6,229 nt of DNA, taken from Pseudomonadota bacterium (GTDB taxonomy: Bacteria > Desulfobacterota > DSM-4660 > Desulfatiglandales > B25-G16). The position numbers were made by a program, and so were the translations under genes. Within the stretch, counting starts at the first letter, position 1; every line of letters begins with the position of its first letter. The notes under the pieces are model-generated. The model saw only the letters and a list, made by a program, of their open reading frames with translations. It searched no databases and was not told the origin of the DNA. The stretch lies in the NCBI GenBank assembly GCA_030633645.1, contig DAOVRY010000055.1, positions 1-6,229 on the forward strand, given 5' to 3'. This document shows positions 1 through 6,191 of this stretch, in pieces.

Positions 1-18
1 ATTAGGAAGGTTCTGTAG
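1..18 (+). CDS. possible last codons of an upstream gene (partial)
   Basis: The first frame reads IRKVL and then a TAG at bases 16-18. In many delta-proteobacteria hom follows an aminotransferase gene, and such a C-terminus would fit, but five codons cannot identify a protein. If real, the gap to hom is only 14 bp, which would make hom an internal operon gene and explain why no promoter is visible here. This is inference from position and frame only. Confidence 0.25.
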   Translation: MRKVL

Positions 19-32
19 GGGAGAAGAAAGCG

Positions 33-1346
33 ATGCTTCAGGTAAAGGTCGGCTTGATTGGCTTCGGAACAGTGGGGGCTGGCATGGTGGAGGTCCTGGT
101 TCATAACCGGGAATTGATAGAGGATAGGGTTGGTGCAACGATTGTTCTAAAAAAGATCGCAGATCTGGATATTCATTCGGATCGAGGAGTAAAGGTAGAC
201 CCCACATTGCTTACCACTGATGCAATGGAGATAATCGATGATCCGGAGATAGATGTAGTTGTTGAACTGATTGGCGGGTGTGATCAGGCCATGGAATTTA
301 TCTCAATGGCCATGGAGAGAGGCAAGCATGTGGTTACGGCTAATAAGGCACTCATTGCCCAATACGGCAAGCAATTGTTTGAGGGAGCCGAACGGTGCGG
401 GGTTGACATTGCCTTTGAGGCGAGCGTGGCAGGAGGTGTCCCTATCATTAGAGCCCTGAGAGAAGGCCTGGCGGCAAACCAAATCGAGGCAGTACTGGCT
501 ATCTTGAATGGAACGTCAAATTATATTCTGACCCGGATGACAGAGGAACGACTCTCTTTTGATGAGGCACTGGCACTCGCACAGAGGCTGGGATATGCAG
601 AGGCTGATCCCAGTCTGGATATTGACGGAAGTGATGCTGCCCACAAACTGACCATTATTGTTTCTCTGGGTTTTGGTTACCCTTGTGTGTATGAGGATGT
701 GTATAAGGAAGGGATTGACAAGATCTCTCCTGAGGATATAAGGTTTGCCGGTGAGTTTGGCTACTGCGTGAAATTGTTGGCAATTGCAAGAAAGGTGGAT
801 AACCAGATTGAGGCCAGGATACACCCAGCTTTTGTTCCGTTGGACCATATCCTGGCAAACGTTAATGAGGCGTATAATGCCGTGTATATTGAAGGTGATT
901 TTGTCGGGCCCACGCTCTTCTACGGACTTGGCGCTGGTAAGAGACCCACAGGAAGTGCCGTTGTGTCTGATATAATGGATATAGCTAGAAATCAAATTAA
1001 AGGCATTTCACGGAGGGTTTCACCGCTCGCTTTTGCACGCTCTCCAGCTGCAGAGCTGTCTCTGAGACCTATGGATCAGGTAAGCACTGATTACTATTTT
1101 CGATTTTCAGCAGTAGACAGGCCTGGAGTACTCTCTAAGATATCCGGAGTTCTGGGTGCCAACAACATCAGCATCGCCTCTGTTATTCAAAAAAAGAGGC
1201 AGGCACATGGCTCTGTTCCTGTGGTAATGCTCACCCACGAGGCAAAGGAGAGGGATGTTAGAAAATCCCTGGAGATCATAGATCAGCTGGATATAGTAAC
1301 TGAAAAGACGGTCCTTTTTAGGGTGGAAAGAAAGACAGGTAACTGA
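33..1346 (+). CDS. hom: homoserine dehydrogenase with C-terminal ACT domain
   Basis: This enzyme reduces L-aspartate 4-semialdehyde to L-homoserine with NAD(P)H in the cytoplasm, the branch step towards threonine and methionine. The 437 residues match the usual length of the monofunctional ACT-containing form. The N-terminal Rossmann fold shows GLIGFGTVG at residues 7-15, and the TANK motif is at 102-105. The catalytic domain shows ILNGTSNYIL at 157-166. The segment around 189-206 carries the family's key residues: E190, D196, D201 and catalytic K205 by alignment to yeast Hom6. Residues about 355-431 form an ACT domain (FSAVDRPGVLSKISGVL), the usual site of feedback control by threonine. The start at 33 is supported by a GGGGAG ribosome-binding site at 18-23, nine bases upstream. 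The stop codon directly abuts the thrH-like start, so the two genes are almost certainly cotranscribed and coupled. No disruption is seen. Function is secure; the effector is inferred from the family. Confidence 0.97.
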   Translation: MLQVKVGLIGFGTVGAGMVEVLVHNRELIEDRVGATIVLKKIADLDIHSDRGVKVDPTLLTTDAMEIIDDPEIDVVVELIGGCDQAMEFISMAMERGKHVVTANKALIAQYGKQLFEGAERCGVDIAFEASVAGGVPIIRALREGLAANQIEAVLAILNGTSNYILTRMTEERLSFDEALALAQRLGYAEADPSLDIDGSDAAHKLTIIVSLGFGYPCVYEDVYKEGIDKISPEDIRFAGEFGYCVKLLAIARKVDNQIEARIHPAFVPLDHILANVNEAYNAVYIEGDFVGPTLFYGLGAGKRPTGSAVVSDIMDIARNQIKGISRRVSPLAFARSPAAELSLRPMDQVSTDYYFRFSAVDRPGVLSKISGVLGANNISIASVIQKKRQAHGSVPVVMLTHEAKERDVRKSLEIIDQLDIVTEKTVLFRVERKTGN

Positions 1347-1958
1347 ATGTATGTAGTGTGTCCGGATCTCGAAGGGATTCTGGTGCCTGAAATCTGGATC
1401 AGTGTGGCAGAAAAGACCGGTATCGAGGAACTCCGCTTGACTACCAGGGATGTCCCTGACTACGACGAGTTAATGAGAGGGAGACTCGAGATCCTAAAAA
1501 GGGCTAACCTGAAGATCACAGATATCCAAGATATAATCCAATCCATGGAACCTCTTGACGGGGCACTTGAGTTTTTGCAATGGATAAGGCAGAGATTCCA
1601 GATCATTCTTGTTTCCGATACATTTGTTGAATTTGCTGACCCCCTCTTAGAGAAACTTCATAGGCCTACCCTCTTCTGCAATTCCCTTATCATCGATGCG
1701 GACGGTACCATAGCCGATTATCAGCTTCGACAAAGGGATGGCAAGCGGCACGTAGTGGAGGCACTGAGGGGTTTGGGTTTTGAGGTAATTGCCATTGGAG
1801 ATAGCTACAATGATAGCACCATGCTCGATGCGGCAAATCACGGGATACTGTTCCGGCCACCTCAGAACATAAGAAGTGAGTTCCCCCATTTCCCTGTTAT
1901 TGAAACCTATGAGGAGTTGAAATTGCTGCTGGAAGGGTATTTACAGAGAGGCCACTAG
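1347..1958 (+). CDS. thrH: ThrH-like phosphoserine phosphatase / homoserine phosphotransferase
   Basis: This is a HAD-superfamily phosphotransferase of 203 residues, close to the 205 of Pseudomonas aeruginosa ThrH, and it keeps that protein's signatures throughout. HAD motif I is PDLEGILVPE at 6-15, with nucleophile D7 and a Glu at position 9 as in ThrH, rather than the DxD of ordinary SerB. The early segment contains TTRDVPDYDELM (32-43). Motif II is VSDTF (S90), the motif III lysine is probably K133, and motif IV is GDSYND at 151-156. P. aeruginosa ThrH dephosphorylates phosphoserine and can pass the phosphate to homoserine. Here its start codon touches the hom stop, so the context favours use of the homoserine made by the previous gene, giving O-phosphohomoserine for threonine synthase. 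A role in serine biosynthesis cannot be excluded. The start has only a weak AGG upstream, as expected for translational coupling. No intrinsic terminator with a clear T-tract is visible after the stop. Confidence 0.93.
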   Translation: MYVVCPDLEGILVPEIWISVAEKTGIEELRLTTRDVPDYDELMRGRLEILKRANLKITDIQDIIQSMEPLDGALEFLQWIRQRFQIILVSDTFVEFADPLLEKLHRPTLFCNSLIIDADGTIADYQLRQRDGKRHVVEALRGLGFEVIAIGDSYNDSTMLDAANHGILFRPPQNIRSEFPHFPVIETYEELKLLLEGYLQRGH

Positions 1959-2367
1959 ATGTCTTCATAGGCTAAGATCTTAGAATTTATGTCAAGTTTT
2001 TATGATACCACTAAGGCGCAAAGGATAATTGGGATCGTAGAACGGTTGCGGTTGCGCAGCTCGAAACGGTTAACGGTTAACGTCATACGAAACCAGCAGC
2101 GCAACCGTATAACTTTAGACGAAACCAACATCCCTTCGTCTCAATTAATGGAATATGATTTTCTCCACTCGTCGGTTTGAGGCAGAGCTTCGCTAGGAGA
2201 AATTGGGGGTTTGCGTATATATCTCATGGCACCTTTAACTGAGGATTATCCGGAAAAACCTGCGCTCTTGACCGGCATGAGTATAGTTTAGAAACATATG
2301 AAGGTCAAGGCATAGGTACCGAGAATTGTCCTGGCACCAGAGGTAGGTTACTCAATTCCGAATGGTA
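1959..2367. other. non-coding spacer between convergent genes
   Basis: This 409-bp stretch separates the convergent thrH-like and mltD-like genes. I see no supported gene. An open frame at 1989-2180 has no ribosome-binding site and an unremarkable sequence. The spacer holds several small symmetric sequences. CTAAGATCTTAG at 1972-1983 is a perfect 12-bp palindrome. A repeat-rich structure lies at 2041-2108. AGACGAA/TTCGTCT arms sit at 2117-2123 and 2135-2141 around an 11-base loop. TTTCTCC/GGAGAAA arms sit at 2160-2166 and 2196-2202. CTTGACC/GGTCAAG arms sit at 2267-2273 and 2303-2309. None is followed by a convincing T-run on either strand, so no intrinsic terminator is called, although a convergent junction should need one. 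Confidence 0.7.
2041..2108. repeat. tandem hexamer/heptamer tract inside an inverted repeat
   Basis: Two short tandem tracts follow each other: CGGTTG twice from 2043, and CGGTTAA twice from 2067 to 2080. The first is the left arm of an inverted repeat, ACGGTTGCG (2042-2050) with CGCAACCGT (2100-2108). A shifted register, CGGTTGCGC (2049-2057) with GCGCAACCG (2099-2107), is equally perfect. The heptamer tract can itself fold into a small hairpin (2066-2083, one bulge). The arrangement looks like replication-slippage repeats that have grown within a structured intergenic sequence. No function can be assigned. Confidence 0.55.
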
Positions 2368-4188
2368 CTACGCAGTGGAAACAGAAGGGCAGACAGCATC
2401 AGGCCTAGTTTTCATGCCTGTCAAATCGGTCGCCTCTTGAGGAATCAAAAGAACCTGGCCTATATACAGGCGTGTGGTATTGAGGTTGTTCAAAGACTGA
2501 ATAGCCTTGGTTGTGGTTGCAAATCGATTGGCAATCTTCCAGAGAGAATCCCCTCTCCGGACCACGTATTCTATCGCTCTACCTTCCACCTGTGGCCTAC
2601 TAGGAGCGGGGAAGGATGTCTTCCTGAGGGACGCGTATGTTCTTCTGGTGGGGATCTTGAGTCTCCAACCCACTTTTATATAGCTCCTGCTATTCAGCCC
2701 GTTCAGCGCCATAATCGCTCTGACACTCGTCCTATATCTCCGCGCAATAAGGGACAAGCACTCCCCCTTTCTAACCCTGTGCACCACATAGGCAGGTACA
2801 GGGGCACGATAGACGGGTATATCGTCTAGTTCGGAAAGCAGTACTGCTCCTTTGCCTTTTGGCACCTTAAGGGCATATGGTCTGCTGGGGGTACAACTAC
2901 GCCGTAATTCGGGATTCAGATCATGCAAAAGCTCATAAGGCACTTGAAGGTGTTTTGAAACGGCTTTCAGGTGAACCTGTTTTTCAAAAGTAACCTGTTC
3001 AGTTTCAATTTCCTCTTCCACAGGAGGAAGGTTAAAGCCGTGGGACTCGGGATCGCCCAGAATATGGAGTACAGCCATAAACTTCGGGACGTAACGGGCT
3101 GTCTCTACAGGAAGTTTTGGGTAAAGGTCCCAGAAATTGTCAAGATAATTGATCCTTTGCGTCCGGATACATCGCAACACCCTCCCCTCTCCGCAGTTAT
3201 AAGCAGCAAGAACGGTTTCCCAGTCCCCGAAAATTTGATGCAATTCTTTCAGGTAGCCAATAGCAGCTTGGGTGGATTTTTCGGGATCCATCCTTTCGTC
3301 CACCCATTGATCTCTTCGTAAACCGAATTTGTATCCCGTTGACGCAATAAACTGCCATAACCCGAGGGCTCTGGCCCGTGAAAGGGCCCTTATCTTGAAC
3401 CCACTTTCGATAAGGGGCAACCATGAAAGTTCTTCGGGTAGCCCTGCATCCCTGAGTGCGCTCACAATAGCGGGACGATACCTCCCTGAGCGGACATAGG
3501 CATCAATAAAGAATTGCCGATCCCTGCCCTCATAGAGAGATAGCGCCCTTTCCACATACCTGTTCATCACAAGGGGAATCGGCTTCTTATACCCATTCGC
3601 CACCGTAAATCTGGAGGTGTAAACTTCCATAATCCGCTTGGATATGGTGAAGCGCAAATCGTCTCTTTGCTGCAAGATCTCCGCGCCATCTTCTGGATTG
3701 ACCTTCAATATGAGCGAATAAGATTGATCAAGGGCATTGAGCGCATTATCCAGCTCCCCCCGCTCCCAGAAGTAATTGGCGGTTTCGCAAAACTCCAGCG
3801 CAGAGTCAAGCATCTCCTGATCCGATTTTTTCTGGGGCTGCGGACCAGGCGGTAATGGGTTATTTTCAGAGCCTTCAGACGGAGGTAAGGGGTTGTCTTC
3901 TCTCCCTTCTTCTTCGCCCTGGACAAGGATAGCAATCTTTTGGCCCTCTTCGATTTTGATCGGACCAGCGGTTTCTTGTTCTTCCTCGATCCTGGCCGGC
4001 GCAGTAATTTCTTCCTCCGAAGCTACCGAAGATTGCACAGAAACCGTCTCTTCTGAGACAACCTCCTCTGTGGATAGCTGATTCTCGGGTTTGAGAAAAG
4101 ACATATGGCTGGAACAGCTGGTGCAAAGCGGCAAAAGCAGCATGATGAGCAGGATTCTTACCTTGGGCAACTTATGCATAATTCCCAT
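2368..4188 (-). CDS. mltD: MltD-like membrane-bound lytic transglycosylase with LysM repeats
   Basis: This family cleaves the MurNAc-GlcNAc bond of peptidoglycan with formation of 1,6-anhydroMurNAc, in the periplasm at the outer membrane. The N-terminus has a basic start, a hydrophobic run (12-21) and a probable lipobox, LCTSC, with Cys25 as lipidation site. Residues 40-120 are an acidic, proline-containing linker with a duplicated NPLPP unit (99-103 and 110-114). A TPR-like stretch follows at about 128-165. The SLT domain spans about 240-375, with catalytic E261 in LPLIESGF, then GLWQF (276-280) and AAYNCGEG (328-335). A degenerate LysM-like segment (about 400-443) precedes two clear LysM domains (about 467-513 and 540-584). 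At 606 residues it is longer than E. coli MltD (about 450), mostly through the linker. The first ATG is preferred because GGAG (4193-4196) lies four bases upstream; the ATG at codon 4 would be 13 bases away. The gene is convergent with thrH and lies 245 bp after the zinc-ribbon gene on the same strand. Confidence 0.93.
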   Translation of the reverse strand: MGIMHKLPKVRILLIMLLLPLCTSCSSHMSFLKPENQLSTEEVVSEETVSVQSSVASEEEITAPARIEEEQETAGPIKIEEGQKIAILVQGEEEGREDNPLPPSEGSENNPLPPGPQPQKKSDQEMLDSALEFCETANYFWERGELDNALNALDQSYSLILKVNPEDGAEILQQRDDLRFTISKRIMEVYTSRFTVANGYKKPIPLVMNRYVERALSLYEGRDRQFFIDAYVRSGRYRPAIVSALRDAGLPEELSWLPLIESGFKIRALSRARALGLWQFIASTGYKFGLRRDQWVDERMDPEKSTQAAIGYLKELHQIFGDWETVLAAYNCGEGRVLRCIRTQRINYLDNFWDLYPKLPVETARYVPKFMAVLHILGDPESHGFNLPPVEEEIETEQVTFEKQVHLKAVSKHLQVPYELLHDLNPELRRSCTPSRPYALKVPKGKGAVLLSELDDIPVYRAPVPAYVVHRVRKGECLSLIARRYRTSVRAIMALNGLNSRSYIKVGWRLKIPTRRTYASLRKTSFPAPSRPQVEGRAIEYVVRRGDSLWKIANRFATTTKAIQSLNNLNTTRLYIGQVLLIPQEATDLTGMKTRPDAVCPSVSTA

Positions 4189-4293
4189 TTTTCTCCACTC
4201 GCATCAGTTATGTGCGCTCCTAACCCTTGTGCGCTGCAAGGGATCGAACAACTCCAGGATTAATGCGCAAAATCGTGTAAATCTAGAAAATGA

Positions 4294-4312
4294 GGCCAGC
4301 AAAACAGCTGCC
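4294..4312 (-). terminator. weak hairpin, possible terminator or leader structure
   Basis: On the minus strand GGCAGC pairs with GCTGGCC (one bulged base) around a TGTTTT loop. It is followed by TCATTTTCTAG, which is only a poor T-tract. It could end transcription of the zinc-ribbon gene. If the nearby promoter is real, it would instead lie in the transglycosylase leader. Confidence 0.2.
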
Positions 4313-4327
4313 GGGGGTTTCCATCGA

Positions 4328-4357
4328 GTTATAGCCTTCCTTGGGATCCCAATGCAA
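4328..4357 (-). promoter_or_regulatory. possible sigma-70 promoter with operator-like palindrome
   Basis: Read on the minus strand, TTGCAT (4352-4357) and TATAAC (4328-4333) are 18 bases apart. The -10 matches consensus at five of six positions, and the -35 only in its TTG. The spacer contains TTGGGATCCCAA (4341-4352), a perfect 12-bp palindrome overlapping the last base of the -35. Transcription would begin near 4320 and give the transglycosylase a leader of about 130 bases. The call rests on sequence resemblance only. Confidence 0.3.
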
Positions 4358-4433
4358 GCCAAAATTGAGGGCCTAACTGGTTTTTTTCCTTTAGCATATT
4401 CAACGCTCCATCTTCTCCCACCTCGGTGATCAG

Positions 4434-5513
4434 TCAGTCCCTCGCCAACATGTAGCCCTTTTTCCCCATATGATAAGTAAGGATTCCGTCATGACCATTA
4501 TAAATCAGTAAAAGGAAGACCGCCGTAATCAGATTTCCTACCCCACCCTGTCGTAAAAAAGATATCACAAATACCCATACGATAACAGAGCCTATCAACT
4601 CCAAGATTCCAAGAGCTCTATGCCCAAGATATATATCCCCCCACCCCGGCAACACCAGGGATTTGAAAAACGCTCTTCTGGGCTCTTTGAGATTAACCTT
4701 ACACTTAGGGCAGGCAATCAGCCCCTTTGGAAGCGGAACAAAACAAGAGGGGCACAGGTTCTCAAGTGACTCCGTGGAATGTCCTACAGATCTGACCGCG
4801 TCCTTCCTCAATGGGATAAATTCCTTTAGTTCCTTTAGCAAATATCGCTTCACTGAAGTGAAGATGCGGCGTTTCCCACTCGTTCGATACAGAATGAGAT
4901 GGTTAAGCAAAAGGCCTTGTTTCATTTTTTTTATGTCCTCGTATGACATCTGGGAGAGGAAATGAGTGGGGCGAGTGATTCTGGAATTGATGTTTATGAA
5001 AAGGAGCCTCCGGTTGGTACAGACTATCGCATAACAATTATACATCATGGTAAGAATGCCATTGCCTAAAAACATTTCAGCAGGGTAATAGGCCGTCCCT
5101 TTCCCAACTCGCATCACTTTTTCGCCATCCTCAAGAATTTCATTCAAAATGGCATGTACCGCCTTGAGAATCCTTATTTTGAATTTGTTTTTTCGGTTTT
5201 TATAACCCCCTCTTTTGTTAGGAGACAAGATCTCCCCAAAATCGAATTTCTCTGAGGAGAGACCCTGAACCTCTGGATAATCCACAAATATGCTTTTTCC
5301 CACAGATCCACTGGGATCGGGTGCAGTGGTAGGATGTGGGGCATTGCCAAAGGCCATCTCGGAGCTCACGAGGGGTCGAACAGCACCCGGTATTGCTGGT
5401 TCTACCGCAATTTTGCTGCCACACTTCTTGCACATTGCCACAGCCCTCTTTTTGGGCATGTTCCTGTTGGCAACAGTGTAGCTGGAGTTACACTGTGGAC
5501 ACACAACCTTCAT
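4434..5513 (-). CDS. zinc-ribbon / PH-like / membrane protein of unknown function
   Basis: This 359-residue protein is assembled from small modules. Residues 1-35 form an MJ0042-type zinc ribbon (C5xxC8 and C28xxC31). Residues about 40-120 are a low-complexity linker. Residues about 125-233 resemble a bacterial PH-like (YokE-type) domain, shown by GEKVMRVGKGT (130-140), TNRRLLFINI (166-175) and a closing KELKEFI helix (227-233). A second zinc ribbon has C254xxC257 and C268xxC271. The C-terminus has PGWGDIYLG (289-297) and two hydrophobic segments (about 300-320 and 325-340), resembling a TM2-type membrane hairpin. It is probably anchored in the inner membrane with the ribbons in the cytoplasm; no signal peptide is seen. 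The start is supported by GGAGG (5519-5523) five bases upstream. Its ATG overlaps the stop of the arginine-rich gene as ATGA, implying translational coupling. No enzymatic motif is visible. MJ0042 ribbons occur at the N-terminus of many otherwise unrelated delta-proteobacterial proteins, so they do not define the role. Confidence 0.85.
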   Translation of the reverse strand: MKVVCPQCNSSYTVANRNMPKKRAVAMCKKCGSKIAVEPAIPGAVRPLVSSEMAFGNAPHPTTAPDPSGSVGKSIFVDYPEVQGLSSEKFDFGEILSPNKRGGYKNRKNKFKIRILKAVHAILNEILEDGEKVMRVGKGTAYYPAEMFLGNGILTMMYNCYAIVCTNRRLLFININSRITRPTHFLSQMSYEDIKKMKQGLLLNHLILYRTSGKRRIFTSVKRYLLKELKEFIPLRKDAVRSVGHSTESLENLCPSCFVPLPKGLIACPKCKVNLKEPRRAFFKSLVLPGWGDIYLGHRALGILELIGSVIVWVFVISFLRQGGVGNLITAVFLLLIYNGHDGILTYHMGKKGYMLARD

Positions 5514-5680
5514 GACTTCCTCCGTGCACCGTCCCGGTAAACCCCCCGCCTTCGATCTATGCCGCCCCTTCGCTCCAATCCCCTCCGTTTTTCCGGGCCC
5601 CTGTAATGAGGATCATGAAACCTTCTGCGGTCTTTGCCAGAACGCCTTCCATCTCTTTCTTTGCATTCAAAGCCACTCAT
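5510..5680 (-). CDS. 56-residue arginine-rich repeat protein, unknown function
   Basis: A short minus-strand frame encodes 56 residues, of which 17 are Arg and 4 Lys against 9 acidic residues, so the product is strongly basic. It has spaced RR motifs: GRRSGKDRRR (11-20), EKRRG (30-34), ERRGG (36-40), DRRRG (42-46) and ARRK (52-55). Aromatic and Pro residues between them include FHDPHYRGPE (21-30). I recall similar (D/E)RRSGKDRR repeats in small or N-terminal segments of delta-proteobacterial proteins, but no function is assigned that I know of. The frame has a good GGGAGG site (5691-5696) ten bases before the ATG. Its TGA overlaps the ATG of the zinc-ribbon gene (ATGA at 5510-5513), which is strong support for a real, coupled gene. 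The high charge suggests binding to nucleic acid or to acidic membrane, or a disordered tail, but nothing here decides between these. Confidence 0.72.
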   Translation of the reverse strand: MSGFECKERDGRRSGKDRRRFHDPHYRGPEKRRGLERRGGIDRRRGVYRDGARRKS

Positions 5681-5690
5681 ATTGATCAGG

Positions 5691-5696
5691 CCTCCC
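5691..5696 (-). promoter_or_regulatory. ribosome-binding site of the 56-residue gene
   Basis: GGGAGG on the minus strand lies ten bases before the ATG at 5680. It is the main evidence for choosing this start for the arginine-rich gene. Confidence 0.6.
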
Positions 5697-6036
5697 AGAA
5701 TTTCCCTTTGATCCGCCGAAACAAGCCAAAAAAGGGCAAGCGAACTAATATCGAAGGAACGGAATGATCCTGTACGTCCAGACCAGTGGTGATCATCCTC
5801 TTTTATCGGCCTTATCTTTCCAAATCTTTAACCGCGCGGAAAAAATCCAGTTTTATTTCTCTTTGATTAGTCCGTCTCATCAGACATCTGTCAGTACATC
5901 AGGAAGATAGTCAAAAGAAACTACCGGCCTCAGTTTCCAGAATCAAAAAAGTATTTGGTATCGCTCAAAAGTGTTGGCACAAACCATAGTGGGTAGTCGT
6001 TCACATTCTAAAGGAGGTCATGCCTGTTTTTAAAAG

Positions 6037-6073
6037 GCCTGCCCGCCATCGCTCTCGCTCAGGCGAGGCAGGC
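6037..6073. repeat. GC-rich REP-like hairpin
   Basis: GCCTGCCCGCC (6037-6047) pairs with GGCGAGGCAGGC (6062-6073) to make an 11-bp stem with one bulged A (6066) and a 14-base loop. A competing fold pairs GCCCGCC (6041-6047) with GGCGGGC (6071-6077), with an inner CTCGC/GCGAG stem-loop (6054-6067). The high GC against AT-rich flanks and the palindromic form resemble dispersed REP-type repeats. On the minus strand the stem is followed by CTTTT, so it might act as a weak terminator for a gene beyond the window. On the plus strand the downstream run is A, not T. Confidence 0.6.
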
Positions 6074-6110
6074 GGGCGATATCTCAAAAAAAATTCCACC
6101 GGGTCTTGCA

Positions 6111-6191
6111 GTGGTCAAATATGGGGGGTTTACATCTCGGAAGCCCTGGGAGTCTCCGTCTGGTTCATCTAAACCCCACATATTTGACCAC
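6111..6191. repeat. 81-bp element with 22-bp inverted repeats
   Basis: The left arm (6111-6132, beginning GTGGTCAAATATG) and the right arm (6170-6191, ending CATATTTGACCAC) are inverted copies over 22 bp with a single mismatch (G6124 against A6178). The 37-base centre (6133-6169) codes for nothing recognisable. A 22-bp near-perfect inverted repeat is very unlikely by chance. Options are a MITE or other non-autonomous element, a solo remnant of an insertion sequence, or a structured RNA. No target-site duplication is visible directly outside the arms, and neither strand has a T-tract after it, which argues against an intrinsic terminator. Confidence 0.75.

Larger units (their letters stand above)
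4189..4433. other. spacer upstream of the transglycosylase gene
   Basis: This 245-bp gap lies between two minus-strand genes. It holds a possible promoter (4328-4357), a weak hairpin (4294-4312), and CCCTTG/CAAGGG arms (4224-4229 and 4237-4242) around a seven-base loop. TGTGCGCT occurs twice, at 4211 and 4229. A 22-codon minus-strand frame (4329-4397) has a GGAG eight bases before its ATG, but it overlaps the possible promoter and I do not call it a gene. Longer open frames cross the gap on both strands without plausible starts. Confidence 0.6.

Noticed and set aside
2062..2124. Three CGAAAC copies (2062, 2088, 2119) suggesting a CRISPR remnant
   Set aside because: Spacings are irregular (26 and 31), the flanking bases are not repeated beyond a few positions, and there are no cas genes.
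1989..2180. 63-codon plus-strand frame in the thrH-mltD spacer
   Set aside because: No ribosome-binding site, no recognisable motif, and it runs through the tandem-repeat structure.
2226..2291. 21-codon plus-strand frame in the spacer
   Set aside because: No ribosome-binding site, and too short to support without conservation.
2159..4201. A 13-bp direct repeat, TTTTCTCCACTCG, at 2159-2171 and 4189-4201, flanking the transglycosylase gene
   Set aside because: One such match is not surprising in a 6-kb window. One copy lies over the gene's ribosome-binding site, and there is no other sign of insertion.
4225..4265. Sequence on the minus strand containing TTCGATCC, like a tRNA T-loop
   Set aside because: The neighbouring bases do not form a T-stem, acceptor stem or anticodon arm.
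4091..4429. 112-codon plus-strand frame crossing the mltD start region and the following spacer
   Set aside because: It begins inside mltD on the opposite strand, lacks a ribosome-binding site and resembles no protein family.
6020..6172. 50-codon plus-strand frame preceded by AAGGAGG
   Set aside because: The ribosome-binding site is only three bases from the ATG, and the frame is made almost wholly of the REP-like hairpin and the left part of the palindromic element.
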